NCBI RefSeq assembly: GCF_000003815.2
Contig: NC_049982.1
Span: forward strand, 24,011,380 to 24,075,379
Length of the DNA stretch: 64,000 nucleotides
Source of the DNA: Branchiostoma floridae
Lineage: Eukaryota; Chordata; Leptocardii; Amphioxiformes; Branchiostomatidae
Direction: 5' to 3'
The position numbers and the translations under genes were made by a program. Positions within the stretch are counted from its first letter, which is position 1. Each line of letters opens with the position of its first letter. Positions 55,074-64,000 of the stretch are shown here, piece by piece. The notes beneath the pieces are model-generated. The model did no database searches, had not been told where the DNA came from, and saw only the letters and a list, made by a program, of their open reading frames with translations.

Positions 55074-56610
55074 TTTAATAGTTAAGTTCAATGGTTCTGT
55101 TCCGGCAATGAGTATCATTGTTGCAGCCAAAATTACAAAACATTTAGTATTAGTTACTATTACTAAAAATTTCAAAGCTGAGACTGCACATTTATTCCAC
55201 CAGTCATAAATGGTTTATAGGTGGCTTTTATGGCAATTTGGCAATTTCAAGAAATGTGATAAGATGTAACCGTTGAAGATTTTCTCCTCGCTTTAGTCAT
55301 ATTATACTTCATGCTTTTCAGTAGTGGGATAACTGATATTCTATCTAATCCAAAAAAAGGTCACCTGTATGCAATTTGTGTATAATATTTGCAGCCCTTT
55401 GTGCATTTCTTCTGAACTTACACAATATGTAAATCCCAAGCATGAAGGGATTTAAGCACATGTAATGAAGATACAACTCTCTCATGGATTGAAGGCCAAG
55501 ATAGATGAAATTGCATGTTTTGTTTCTTGATTGGTTTTACCTAAATGAAGAAATATTGTTTTGCTACTATGCAAAATTTATAATATTAGACTTCATATTG
55601 GATACTTGGATACTTATACATATTGATACCCCAGTATGGCACTGGTATCCCTACATGTGTTAAAACTACATAGTACATGTAAATTCATTATTGATGGTGT
55701 CATGAGCACATAGCTTAAGATTTTATTGTTTTCTTTCATTTCCTTCTTGAATTATGATCTAACAAATCCAATGCAACTCCTCTGTAGTGATTACTACTAG
55801 CTGTCGTATGTGCAACTAACTCAGCATAAGGATAGTATAAGTGTAAAACGCCAGGAAAAGAAATATGCACTTAACTTTTAGCTTGCTGACTTGTTTTTTT
55901 GTCCTTGGTTGTGGTAAAAGTAAAAGATTTGATGGACCTCTATCATATCTTCACTCTGTTGCCATGGCAATGGTAAAAAGTAGCTGAATATAAACCTATG
56001 TCACAAACAGAATGGATTCTTCAAGAATTTTTCTTGACTCGAGTATTGTCTGGACATTACCAGTACTTTATTTTGTGTTTTGTTACTATAATGTGCATAT
56101 CATGGCCAGTAAGAGTGACCAGTATCATGAGCAACAGTGGAATATTTTGTGCAATGCATGGACCTTACTAAATTCAACATCTCTTCCAATATGTAGCTTT
56201 GATTGATTTGAATAGAATGCCATAGAAACCCAATATTTACAGGTATTAATTGAATAAAAAGATTTGTGGTTATTGATGATGGAAGGTAGAAAAAATACTG
56301 TACACATTACATCTAACTCCTTGTTAAAACTCTTGTTGTTTATAAATATTGTAATAAATGTGCTGAATACAATTGTGGTGATCAATTTGTTTGAACATGT
56401 ATTTCCTGTATATGAGGTACATGCATGCTCTTTTAAAATTCTGCTTTGACCAGAAACATGTTTGAAGATTGACATAGTTTACAGCAAAACCTCTTGATTT
56501 AAGGTAATGTAAGAGAATTTGTCTGTCACCATTGATTGACACCATACTTAACTGCTATAAATGTATGATACGTACTTGGAAAATAAATGATTGTTTCTTT
56601 TATTTGGGAA
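55074..56610 (+). other. ARMH3: ARMH3 3' untranslated region with two candidate poly(A) signals
   Basis: AT-rich noncoding DNA after the ARMH3 stop. AATAAA occurs at 56253-56258 and at 56582-56587. The transcript end is uncertain. Small frames here (56012-56206, 56125-56475) are not recognised. Confidence 0.5.
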
Positions 56611-56820
56611 TGTGTTGGATCCTCAGCAAATATACATGCCTAACAGATTTTTCCAAGAGAGTTAAGATTTCTTGAAGGGCTTGAATGGGCTGGAAACCCC
56701 CAACAGAGGCCCAACATATACAGTCTCCAAAGTGGTTTTATTGGGGATAAACTGGGTAATGAATTTGCAAATACAAATTATGTATGTAAGCATCGTAAAG
56801 TACCCTGACAAGAATCACAA

Positions 56821-57168
56821 AGCAGTATATGCCATTAGGGCTCTTATGTGCACATTGCTATCTATTATTATGAATGCTCCTATACCTTTGTTAGTCACTC
56901 ATAAGTTACATATATATGTAACGTTAGCTGTTAAACGTTATCATTTGACAATCCGTGCATGTCTTCTTGAGCATGCAGGCACAAAATAACCACCTTGCAA
57001 ATACATACACAAGTACTGCCGAAAATAAAACCTTTGGGATGCTGAAAAAAAAGCTATTCGAAGGCTTTTTCATAGCATTTACAAGGGAGGGAATATGAAA
57101 TATGATTCGTGAAAGAAATTATGTGATGACCAATCAGGACTGATGTCACCGCCAGGGTATAGTGGTGG
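56821..57168. repeat. 348-bp direct repeat, left copy, flanking the LINE
   Basis: Begins AGCAGTATATGCCATTAGGG and ends GCCAGGGTATAGTGGTGG. By reading, the copy at 61891-62238 has the same length and no difference. The left copy abuts the 5' end of the LINE; the right copy follows its poly(A) tail. Confidence 0.95.
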
Positions 57169-60100
57169 TACAGTGTACAGTGGGGAAAAGCCACATACAT
57201 GCATTTTGTTATGATACTTGCTGTTCCATGTGGGCAGCTGGCAGGTGCTTGTGGAATTTACATTAAAATGCGGTTGTTCTTTGAACACGTGTCCGAAGAG
57301 AATTTCTTGACAGCTGCGAGCAACAATTTGTTTGATTTCTGACCATTTTATGTATGGTTATTCTTTATGTTCTGAACTGGACCAATCTTTAATCTGGTTT
57401 GCTAATGACTTACTCTTAGTTTTTTGAGTTGGACCAATTGTTATATTTCTGTTTCATCTATTTATAGTTCTGTTTTTGTTTAATAGGAGTGATGAACTGT
57501 ACCATTTCGTTTGTTAATTTGGCTAAGTATTTTTGTGGGGTATACGAGAATGACAATAATGATGGATTGAGCGAATGAGCCACCAACCTTTATCAACTTA
57601 CTTTGTGTTTTGTTGACGTTAAGTTGCCGTATGCTTTACCTTACTTGATGTTGTGTTGTATATTATTTCTATTATGTTTGCATGGCATAGTGCTGTATGT
57701 CTGTACATGTTTTAGATCATATGTTGATTCGTTTAGTACGATTCATTTTCGTTTATGCAACCCCAATTGCCGCCTTCATAGACATATTTTTCTTTTTGCT
57801 TTAATCTTACCTTATTACTTGTGCTTCGCCTTCTGTGATCGCCCAGAGTATTTTCTTACTTCTCGTTCTTTGCTCGGTCCCCATGGTGTTACCAAAGCTT
57901 AGTATTTGCAGTTACAACTGCAATGGAATGGGCGATCATAGAAAGCGAAATCAAATATTTACATGGTTAAAAGATAAAAGTTACAAAATATATTGCATAC
58001 AGGAGACTCACTCTACCCCTGTGAATGAAGAAAGATGGAGGTCAGAATGGGGGGGCCCGATTTTATTTAATCACGGTTCTAGTAACAGCAGAGGTTTGAT
58101 GGTTTTATTTCAGGAAAATGTTCTTTATACTGTCCATCAGACACTGAGAGATGACTCAGGGCGATGGATTATATTAGATGTTACAATTGATTCCTTTCGG
58201 TTTTGTTTAGTAAATATCTACGCCCCAAACACGGATGATCCATCTTTCTTTGTTGATATTGAAAATAATGTACAAGCCTTTACAACATCTGGTTTATATA
58301 GTGTCATTGTAGGGGATTTTAACACTGTATTGGATGTTAAAATGGACAGAGCTGGGCACCAAGTCTCCAATTACCATCCAAAAAGCCTTTTGGCCATTAA
58401 CTCTCTTTGTGCTAATCTAGATTTAATTGATGCTTATCGATATAAACACCCAACAGCCGTACGTTACACATGGAGACGCCGACTTCAGGCTAGTCGAATA
58501 GATTATTTTTTGACATCATTCTCGTTAATCCCTTTTGTAGAAAAAATTTGTATAGAAGACAGTTTGAGATCGGATCATTTCTTAATTGGCCTTTCCTTGA
58601 CCACGTCTGATACACCCCGAGGTCCCGGTTATTGGAGACTTAACCAAGAGATTCTCAATGACCCAGTTTTTGTTAGAGAAACTTCAAACTTTATCACTGA
58701 GTTTTTCCTATTTAATCGTAATTCGGCAAACCCACATATTGTGTGGGAAGCGTTCAAGTGTGCCGTTCGCGGCCACATAATTAAGTTCTCATCTTGGAAA
58801 TCTAAACAAAGTCGGAATACTGAGGTTTCTCTCTCGTGTGAGATCAACAGCCTGCAAGAAGCATTAGACATATTTCCCGATAATGAAATCTTTGACAAGC
58901 TACAGTGTAAAAAACAGGAATTGGAATTATTTTACCAAACGAAATCTAATAACCTAATTATGAGCAGACGTGCCAGGTGGATGGAACAAGGGGAAAAATG
59001 CACAAAATTCTTTATGACTCTTAACAGTAGAGGGAGGGTAAGAAAGAATATGACAAAATTTGTTAAGTCAGATGGTTCTGTAGCCCTCGATCCTGAGGAT
59101 GTCTTAGTACACCAAACAAGATTTTATGCCGATCTTTACTCATTTAAAGAGCCCCCTATGTCGTTAAATAGTGATGTTTTTAGACCTTTCTTTCCTGAAC
59201 CGCCCCCAGTAAATTTGTCCCCCGGCCAGTGTGACACCTGCGAAAAACCTATTTCAGAATTTGAATTACAAAAAGCAATTGAGTCCTTCTCCTCAGGAAG
59301 GTCACCCGGTCTGGACGGCCTTCCCGTTGAATTTTATAAGATTTTTTTTCATTGTTTGAAGCAACCACTGTTGGCTTCTTTCAATTATTCATTTCGGGTG
59401 GGACATTTGTCTGATAGCCAAAAAATAGGTCTAATTACTTTACTCCTTAAGCAGGACTCCACAGGGAAGGATAAGGACCCCTCATTCATTACAAATTGGC
59501 GACCGATAACTTTATTGAATTGTGATACCCGTATACTATCCAAATGCATGGCCCTTCGCATTAAAAATGTTATCTCAGATCTCGTTTCTTTTGATCAGAC
59601 TGGTTTTATGAAAGGGCGATGTATTAGTGATACTATACGGAGACTATTAGAAATCATAGAATATTACGACAAAAATGAAATTCCGGGATTAATATTTAGT
59701 GCTGATTTTGAAAAAGCATTTGATACTATAAGACAAGATTTTATTATTAGGGTTTTGGAGTATTTTGGTTTCGGCGACAATTTTATTGCATGGATAAAAC
59801 TTTTATATAACGATACTTTCAGTCAAATTATTAATAACGGCCATATTTCTAGTGCTTTCCCCCTGAACCGTGGAGTCCGGCAAGGATGCCCCATCTCCCC
59901 TTATCTGTTTGTGTTAGCTGTAGAATTACTTGCCATTAAAGTTAAAAATAACATGGAAATTAAGGGTCTAAGAACATATGGTCTTGAAACTAAAATTTTA
60001 CAATTTGCCGATGACTCGAATTTCCCCCTTGTCCCAAAGCTTGACCCGCTGTATGCACTAGTGAAAGACTTAGAAGATTTTGCACTGTTGTCAGGTTTAA

Positions 60101-61890
60101 TGCCCAACTTTGATAAATGTATGATAATTCGTATAGGTTCCTTAACAGACAGCAACTTTTTTTTACCGAGTTCTTTACCCTTACTATGGACCGACGGCCC
60201 CGTAGATATTTTAGGGATTCATATCCCAAAAAAATTATCGGATATTGTAAATATTAACTTTGACAGAAAAGAGAGAAAAATAGATAAAATTTTAAATCCC
60301 TGGAAAGGGAAATTTCTTTCTCTGTTAGGGAAGATTACCCTTATTAACTCGTTAGTAGTGTCACAATTTATATTTCTATTTCAGTCTCTTCCGTCCCCAC
60401 CTCCTGCCTTTTTCGACAGATACGAGAAAAAAATATTTCAGTTTTTGTGGGGAGGGGGGCCAGAACGAGTAAAAAGGAAAACATTATATAATCTTTATGA
60501 ACAGGGGGGCCTTAAACTCAGAAACTTGCGGGCTGTTGATCTGACAATGAAGGCGTCTTGGATGCCCAAGATATATCATAATGAAAAGTGGTTTTGTTCA
60601 AAATTGTTGTTTTCTTCTAGTCCTTTATTTACTACGAATACGTTTCCATTTTGCCAGCTTACACCCAGCGATTTTGAAACGTTGGTAAAAGAGAAAGCTC
60701 CAATCAGTGTATTTTATAGACAAGTCCTCCAAGCATGGCTGAAGTTCCAACTACGTCCCCCTGAGAATGCCCTTGAAGTGAAGCAGCAACTACTTTGTCT
60801 AAATTCCCAAATATGTATTGGTGGAAAACCATTATTTTCAATGTCTTTCTATAATAGGGGGGTCCTTTTCGTAAATGACATTCTTGACACAGCAAATAAT
60901 TTTTTATCCTTTCAAAATTATGTTTTGAAATTTGGTGACACCTGTTCGGAGTTTGTTTATAATCAAATTATTTCTGCCATTCCCTTACCCTGGAAAAATC
61001 TTCTGAAGCAGGTGTCACCAAATTTAAGTGTTTGTATCCCCGTCTGTAGAGGCATAGGCTGGCTTCACCAATCGAATATTAACAAAAATCTTTATTCCTT
61101 TTTTATGCATGAGGCCAGGCTATGGGGTTCTTCAGACAGAGTGCAATACTATTGGGAAGATTATTTCAATATTCCAGTTATGTGGAAAAAAGTATATAGT
61201 TTGACATATAAAATCTCTATTGACTCCCACATGCGTATGTTCCAGTACAAATTATTATTTAAATATTTAACAACAAATCAAGTATTACACAGGTGGGGGT
61301 TAATAGAGTCCCCTTTATGTAGCTTATGTAAAGAAGAGGAAGAATCCTCCATCCATTTATTTTGGGACTGTAGGTTTGCAGCACTTTTTTGGCAACAGGT
61401 GGAAGAATGGTACTTCAGCCATACTGGTGATCATTTACATGTTAGTCTTTGTAATGTTATTTTGGGGGATTTGAGTGATCGGTGTCCAGCTCTGTCCAAC
61501 CTTATTTTTCTCTTGGGAAAACAGTTTATCTTTAGAAACCGACACTGGTGTATTAATATAAAATCATTTAGTTCTTATATTACATATTACTTTAAGTTAG
61601 AATCAATCATCTCTAACCGTACGGGCAAAACAAAAAAACACATGGGAAAATGGGGAAAACTTGTGGGTTTACTTTCGTTATCTGCATGAAGAAATTGTGT
61701 GCAATTGGGGTTGCATTGCTTTCTTGACAATACTTTGTTATATTATCTACATTGTTCACTGGTTTTATTTAGTTTTTGTTGTTACGCATGTGCTTTCAGT
61801 TAACTTGTTTTATATGCCATGCTCCATTTGTTTTCATTTTTGTTTGAAGAAAACAATAAAAAGAATGATTTAAAAAAAAAAAAAAAAAAA
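57169..61890 (+). mobile_element. Near-complete Tx1/L1-type LINE with intact polymerase frame
   Basis: The element has a 5' region of about 0.7 kb (57169-57882), one long ORF2-type frame, a short 3' UTR with AATAAA at 61855-61860, and a poly(A) run at 61872-61890. No ORF1-type protein is seen upstream; the 99-codon frame at 57603-57902 is hydrophobic and overlaps the start of the ORF, so it is probably spurious. The copy may be 5'-truncated or the family may lack ORF1. It lies between ARMH3 and the right edge. The direct repeats on both sides differ in length from an ordinary target-site duplication (348 bp instead of about 5-20). Confidence 0.88.
57835..61689 (+). CDS. LINE ORF2-type protein: endonuclease, reverse transcriptase, zinc knuckle
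   Basis: One uninterrupted frame of 1284 codons. Met17 (57883), directly before the endonuclease fold, is a likely real start; Met1 is the longest option. Residues 22-255 are an apurinic-type endonuclease with SYNCNG, CIQETHS (Glu57), VNIYAPN, VGDFNTVLD, RIDYFL and RSDH. The reverse transcriptase (about 480-800) has TNWRPITLLN at 553, FSADFEKAFD with Asp624, RGVRQGCPISPYLF, and QFADDSN with Asp726-727, so catalytic residues look complete. Near the C terminus C1162-x2-C1165-x8-H1174-x4-C1179 forms a CCHC knuckle. The combination fits the Tx1/L1 group. It would nick target DNA and copy its RNA there. No stop or frameshift is seen. Clade is from remembered motifs. Confidence 0.9.
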   Translation: MIAQSIFLLLVLCSVPMVLPKLSICSYNCNGMGDHRKRNQIFTWLKDKSYKIYCIQETHSTPVNEERWRSEWGGPILFNHGSSNSRGLMVLFQENVLYTVHQTLRDDSGRWIILDVTIDSFRFCLVNIYAPNTDDPSFFVDIENNVQAFTTSGLYSVIVGDFNTVLDVKMDRAGHQVSNYHPKSLLAINSLCANLDLIDAYRYKHPTAVRYTWRRRLQASRIDYFLTSFSLIPFVEKICIEDSLRSDHFLIGLSLTTSDTPRGPGYWRLNQEILNDPVFVRETSNFITEFFLFNRNSANPHIVWEAFKCAVRGHIIKFSSWKSKQSRNTEVSLSCEINSLQEALDIFPDNEIFDKLQCKKQELELFYQTKSNNLIMSRRARWMEQGEKCTKFFMTLNSRGRVRKNMTKFVKSDGSVALDPEDVLVHQTRFYADLYSFKEPPMSLNSDVFRPFFPEPPPVNLSPGQCDTCEKPISEFELQKAIESFSSGRSPGLDGLPVEFYKIFFHCLKQPLLASFNYSFRVGHLSDSQKIGLITLLLKQDSTGKDKDPSFITNWRPITLLNCDTRILSKCMALRIKNVISDLVSFDQTGFMKGRCISDTIRRLLEIIEYYDKNEIPGLIFSADFEKAFDTIRQDFIIRVLEYFGFGDNFIAWIKLLYNDTFSQIINNGHISSAFPLNRGVRQGCPISPYLFVLAVELLAIKVKNNMEIKGLRTYGLETKILQFADDSNFPLVPKLDPLYALVKDLEDFALLSGLMPNFDKCMIIRIGSLTDSNFFLPSSLPLLWTDGPVDILGIHIPKKLSDIVNINFDRKERKIDKILNPWKGKFLSLLGKITLINSLVVSQFIFLFQSLPSPPPAFFDRYEKKIFQFLWGGGPERVKRKTLYNLYEQGGLKLRNLRAVDLTMKASWMPKIYHNEKWFCSKLLFSSSPLFTTNTFPFCQLTPSDFETLVKEKAPISVFYRQVLQAWLKFQLRPPENALEVKQQLLCLNSQICIGGKPLFSMSFYNRGVLFVNDILDTANNFLSFQNYVLKFGDTCSEFVYNQIISAIPLPWKNLLKQVSPNLSVCIPVCRGIGWLHQSNINKNLYSFFMHEARLWGSSDRVQYYWEDYFNIPVMWKKVYSLTYKISIDSHMRMFQYKLLFKYLTTNQVLHRWGLIESPLCSLCKEEEESSIHLFWDCRFAALFWQQVEEWYFSHTGDHLHVSLCNVILGDLSDRCPALSNLIFLLGKQFIFRNRHWCINIKSFSSYITYYFKLESIISNRTGKTKKHMGKWGKLVGLLSLSA

Positions 61891-62238
61891 AGCAGTATAT
61901 GCCATTAGGGCTCTTATGTGCACATTGCTATCTATTATTATGAATGCTCCTATACCTTTGTTAGTCACTCATAAGTTACATATATATGTAACGTTAGCTG
62001 TTAAACGTTATCATTTGACAATCCGTGCATGTCTTCTTGAGCATGCAGGCACAAAATAACCACCTTGCAAATACATACACAAGTACTGCCGAAAATAAAA
62101 CCTTTGGGATGCTGAAAAAAAAGCTATTCGAAGGCTTTTTCATAGCATTTACAAGGGAGGGAATATGAAATATGATTCGTGAAAGAAATTATGTGATGAC
62201 CAATCAGGACTGATGTCACCGCCAGGGTATAGTGGTGG
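61891..62238. repeat. 348-bp direct repeat, right copy, after the LINE poly(A)
   Basis: Same sequence and orientation as 56821-57168. It begins right after the poly(A) run; the exact boundary is ambiguous by one to a few A. After it the sequence continues CTCCGCCCAACTT, while after the left copy the LINE starts TACAGTGTACAGTGG. Confidence 0.95.
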
Positions 62239-62449
62239 CTCCGCCCAACTTTAACAGCATGCAGCCGCACCTAAGGCTAACTCCCACATTACATTCAAAA
62301 CTGAAATCTGAGGCGAAATAATCAATGTTGATGATATATTAAAATTAATTGATTCTTATTAAAGGGTGATGGAACAGTATTAGTTTGTATCATGACTCAA
62401 ATCTCCGGTTTTGAAAATTTGGCTATGGAAAAAAAATTTCGCATTTTGA
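62239..62449. other. Intergenic DNA, nothing recognised
   Basis: About 210 bp of AT-rich DNA between the right 348-bp copy and the CpG-rich stretch. Confidence 0.45.
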
Positions 62450-62630
62450 TGCGGTGTAAGGAAGTCGCCATCTTGGATTGACTGTCGGAAACTCGAGACA
62501 CGGTCCAGTTCTGGTCATTCCGCCGCACAGGTTTGGCCGCTCTGTTTACATTTACAACATTTTGGGTGTCCGGAAGTACGTAAAACAACGACGAGGGAGC
62601 AAAAGAGCGCCGGGGGAGCCATTACACCAG
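62450..62630 (+). promoter_or_regulatory. CpG-rich promoter-like region with possible first exon
   Basis: CGCCATCTTGG at 62466-62476 fits a YY1 core. It is followed by CpG-rich DNA up to a good donor, ACACCAG|GTACGTGAGG (62630/62631). This would suit a noncoding first exon of a plus-strand gene continuing beyond the window. Read on the minus strand, the same motif is CAAGATGGCGAC, a short-leader start context, opening the frame MATSLHRIKMRN, which stops soon and has no evident donor. No downstream coding exon was recognised in the last kilobase. Confidence 0.35.
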
Positions 62631-64000
62631 GTACGTGAGGTGCGCTGATGACGTTTGAGTGGACAGTTTTGACCTTTGCGGAAGCCATAATATCGAACCG
62701 CAAACAGCGCTGATTTCAAAATAATCCATCGATTTGTTCGAACTTGAACCGTGGCATCACCTTACATAACGTCCTTATGTCTAATATACGTTACACACAC
62801 ACTTGAACCATCCTATCCTACATCCTGTAGGCATGATAGATGTACTAAAGATGGACATGTGTGTCATTTTTATAACGGGATAAATTAGCAGGGTGTAACT
62901 ACAGGGCAAAGTGCATCCGCAAGATTCAGCTCTCACATCTTGCCCCCCTCCCCTCTCCTCCCCCACTCACATATTTTCACACACGCAAACCACAGCCAAT
63001 ACCTACACTATAGAGTCACTTCCTGTACAGATCCCACCCCCATGTACAAGTGTAGTCGAGGTCTAGACACGACTTTCCTTGCAAAATTATGTAGCGTTGA
63101 GATGAGGTAGTAGGCCAGTATTCCTTGTACACTTGTACACAACACCAGGGGTTTGGGTGTGTCCCCCTACGACCTCACCCTTGGATACACACAGACAGGT
63201 GACATGGACATTCCTGTAACCAGAGTTGTTGTTGTAATAGTTGTTTGGATCCTTTCGTGCCTTGAGGCACACTGTGTGGGGCAGCAAGCCAAGTTTCCTG
63301 GCTGTTTCCGTAGCAAGGTTTCAGAGGTATATTCAGAGGGATGTTAACGTTATCCCTTTGCCGAACATGATGTAAAGGCGGAAATGTATATCGTGTGTGT
63401 CTTCTGTCGAATGGATTATATTCGTACATCGAGGCGAACCTGTAGTACAGGACAATCAGTTCAATTAGAATTTTACCAGTTTTTCTCAGACTAACTCGAA
63501 TCTGACAGGACGGGAGTATATTTACGTAGTACCGGTAGTAGGGATTGTATGTATTGTGTGAAATTTGTATGTTACTTAGTCCTGTAGTTTATTTGCATGA
63601 AAACTTAGGCACCCTTGGAAGATGTTAGCCAGGGTACCATTATCCGTGGTAACTGCTGGCCTAATCTCATTGCTTTAACCACTGTTAGCACTTACTTTGC
63701 TGAGGATGGTACCCAGGCAGAGGACAGACTCATGAACAATTTTCACCTGAGTGTGGAAAGTTAAGCGCCTTTCCCAAGGAAACAACATCATGCCCTGATT
63801 GAAATAGAAAAAAGCATCCCACCTTAGACAGTTTGTCACAAGAGAGAGAGAGAGAGAAATAACCATGTGTGATACAACAGGAAGGGTAGTGTGTGAAACA
63901 TTTAGGATGTTCCTCCCCTGACTGAATGTTGTGTGCACACATTGTATATCCTGTATGTCACCTCCTGATCCTCCCTCATTCAGCTGACTTGAAGCAGAGC
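62631..64000. other. Right-edge DNA, no gene recognised
   Basis: No convincing exon on either strand. A GA microsatellite lies at 63841-63857. An imperfect inverted pair, CAGGGTACCAT and ATGGTACCCAG, occurs at about 63631-63715. The minus-strand frame at 63087-63287 contains CLCVSKGEVVGGHT, similar in wording to LCVSKHDEGRGHT at 3002-3232, suggesting a shared dispersed repeat rather than a gene. Confidence 0.4.
63841..63857. repeat. AG dinucleotide microsatellite
   Basis: Eight AG units in a row. Confidence 0.8.

Noticed and set aside
57603-57902. 99-codon frame before the LINE ORF as an ORF1 protein
   Set aside because: It is hydrophobic and Cys-rich, overlaps the ORF2 start in another frame, and lacks coiled-coil or RNA-binding features of ORF1 proteins.
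62397-62588. Minus-strand gene starting MATSLHRIKMRN in an AAGATGGCG context
   Set aside because: It stops after 24 codons with no GT donor before the stop; the YY1-type motif reads equally well as a plus-strand promoter element.

Overview
The window looks like nuclear DNA of an invertebrate deuterostome, most likely a lancelet (Branchiostoma). It carries spliced animal genes with GT-AG introns and vertebrate-like proteins, intron-resident MITEs, SINEs and LINE fragments, a DIRS-type retrotransposon, and runs of N marking a draft assembly. The lancelet assignment is inference from protein similarity and repeat style; no diagnostic marker was tested.

Layout. About 1.08-17.25 kb is the 5' part of a minus-strand gene related to TBC1D12/TBC1D14. 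The large first coding exon is at 16050-17251 and a downstream exon at 1082-1191; the TBC catalytic domain would lie off the left edge. Its intron holds a probable alternative first exon near 10.8-10.9 kb, a 351-bp TIR element, and a 4.7-kb DIRS-like element at about 3.33-8.02 kb with inverted terminal repeats and a perfect internal complementary region. At 18.3-19.0 kb is a broken 3' piece of a non-LTR retrotransposon. From 19.17 to 37.0 kb runs a tandem satellite with a monomer of about 215 bp (roughly 80 copies, several gaps), with multi-monomer cassettes repeated inside it.

From 38.9 to 56.6 kb is a complete plus-strand gene: the ARMH3 (C10orf76) ortholog, 25 coding exons plus a probable 5' untranslated exon, joining in frame into 704 residues; human ARMH3 is 689. 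One intron uses a GC donor. A possible THAP-type zinc-finger exon lies head-to-head with it at 38.75-38.80 kb. Its introns hold a Harbinger-like element, a 5'-truncated LINE with a target-site duplication, SINE-like copies and short MITEs.

At 57.17-61.89 kb is a nearly complete Tx1/L1-type LINE with one uninterrupted 1284-codon endonuclease/reverse-transcriptase frame and a poly(A) tail. It sits between two copies of a 348-bp direct repeat that I read as identical, a duplication far longer than the usual LINE target-site duplication. The last 1.7 kb has a CpG-rich, promoter-like stretch (62.45-62.63 kb) and otherwise no recognisable gene.

The two host genes share no obvious pathway beyond membrane traffic: ARMH3 acts with PI4KB at the Golgi, TBC1D14 with RAB11 and autophagy. 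The strongest leads are the DIRS architecture, the LINE with its long flanking duplication, and the organised satellite.
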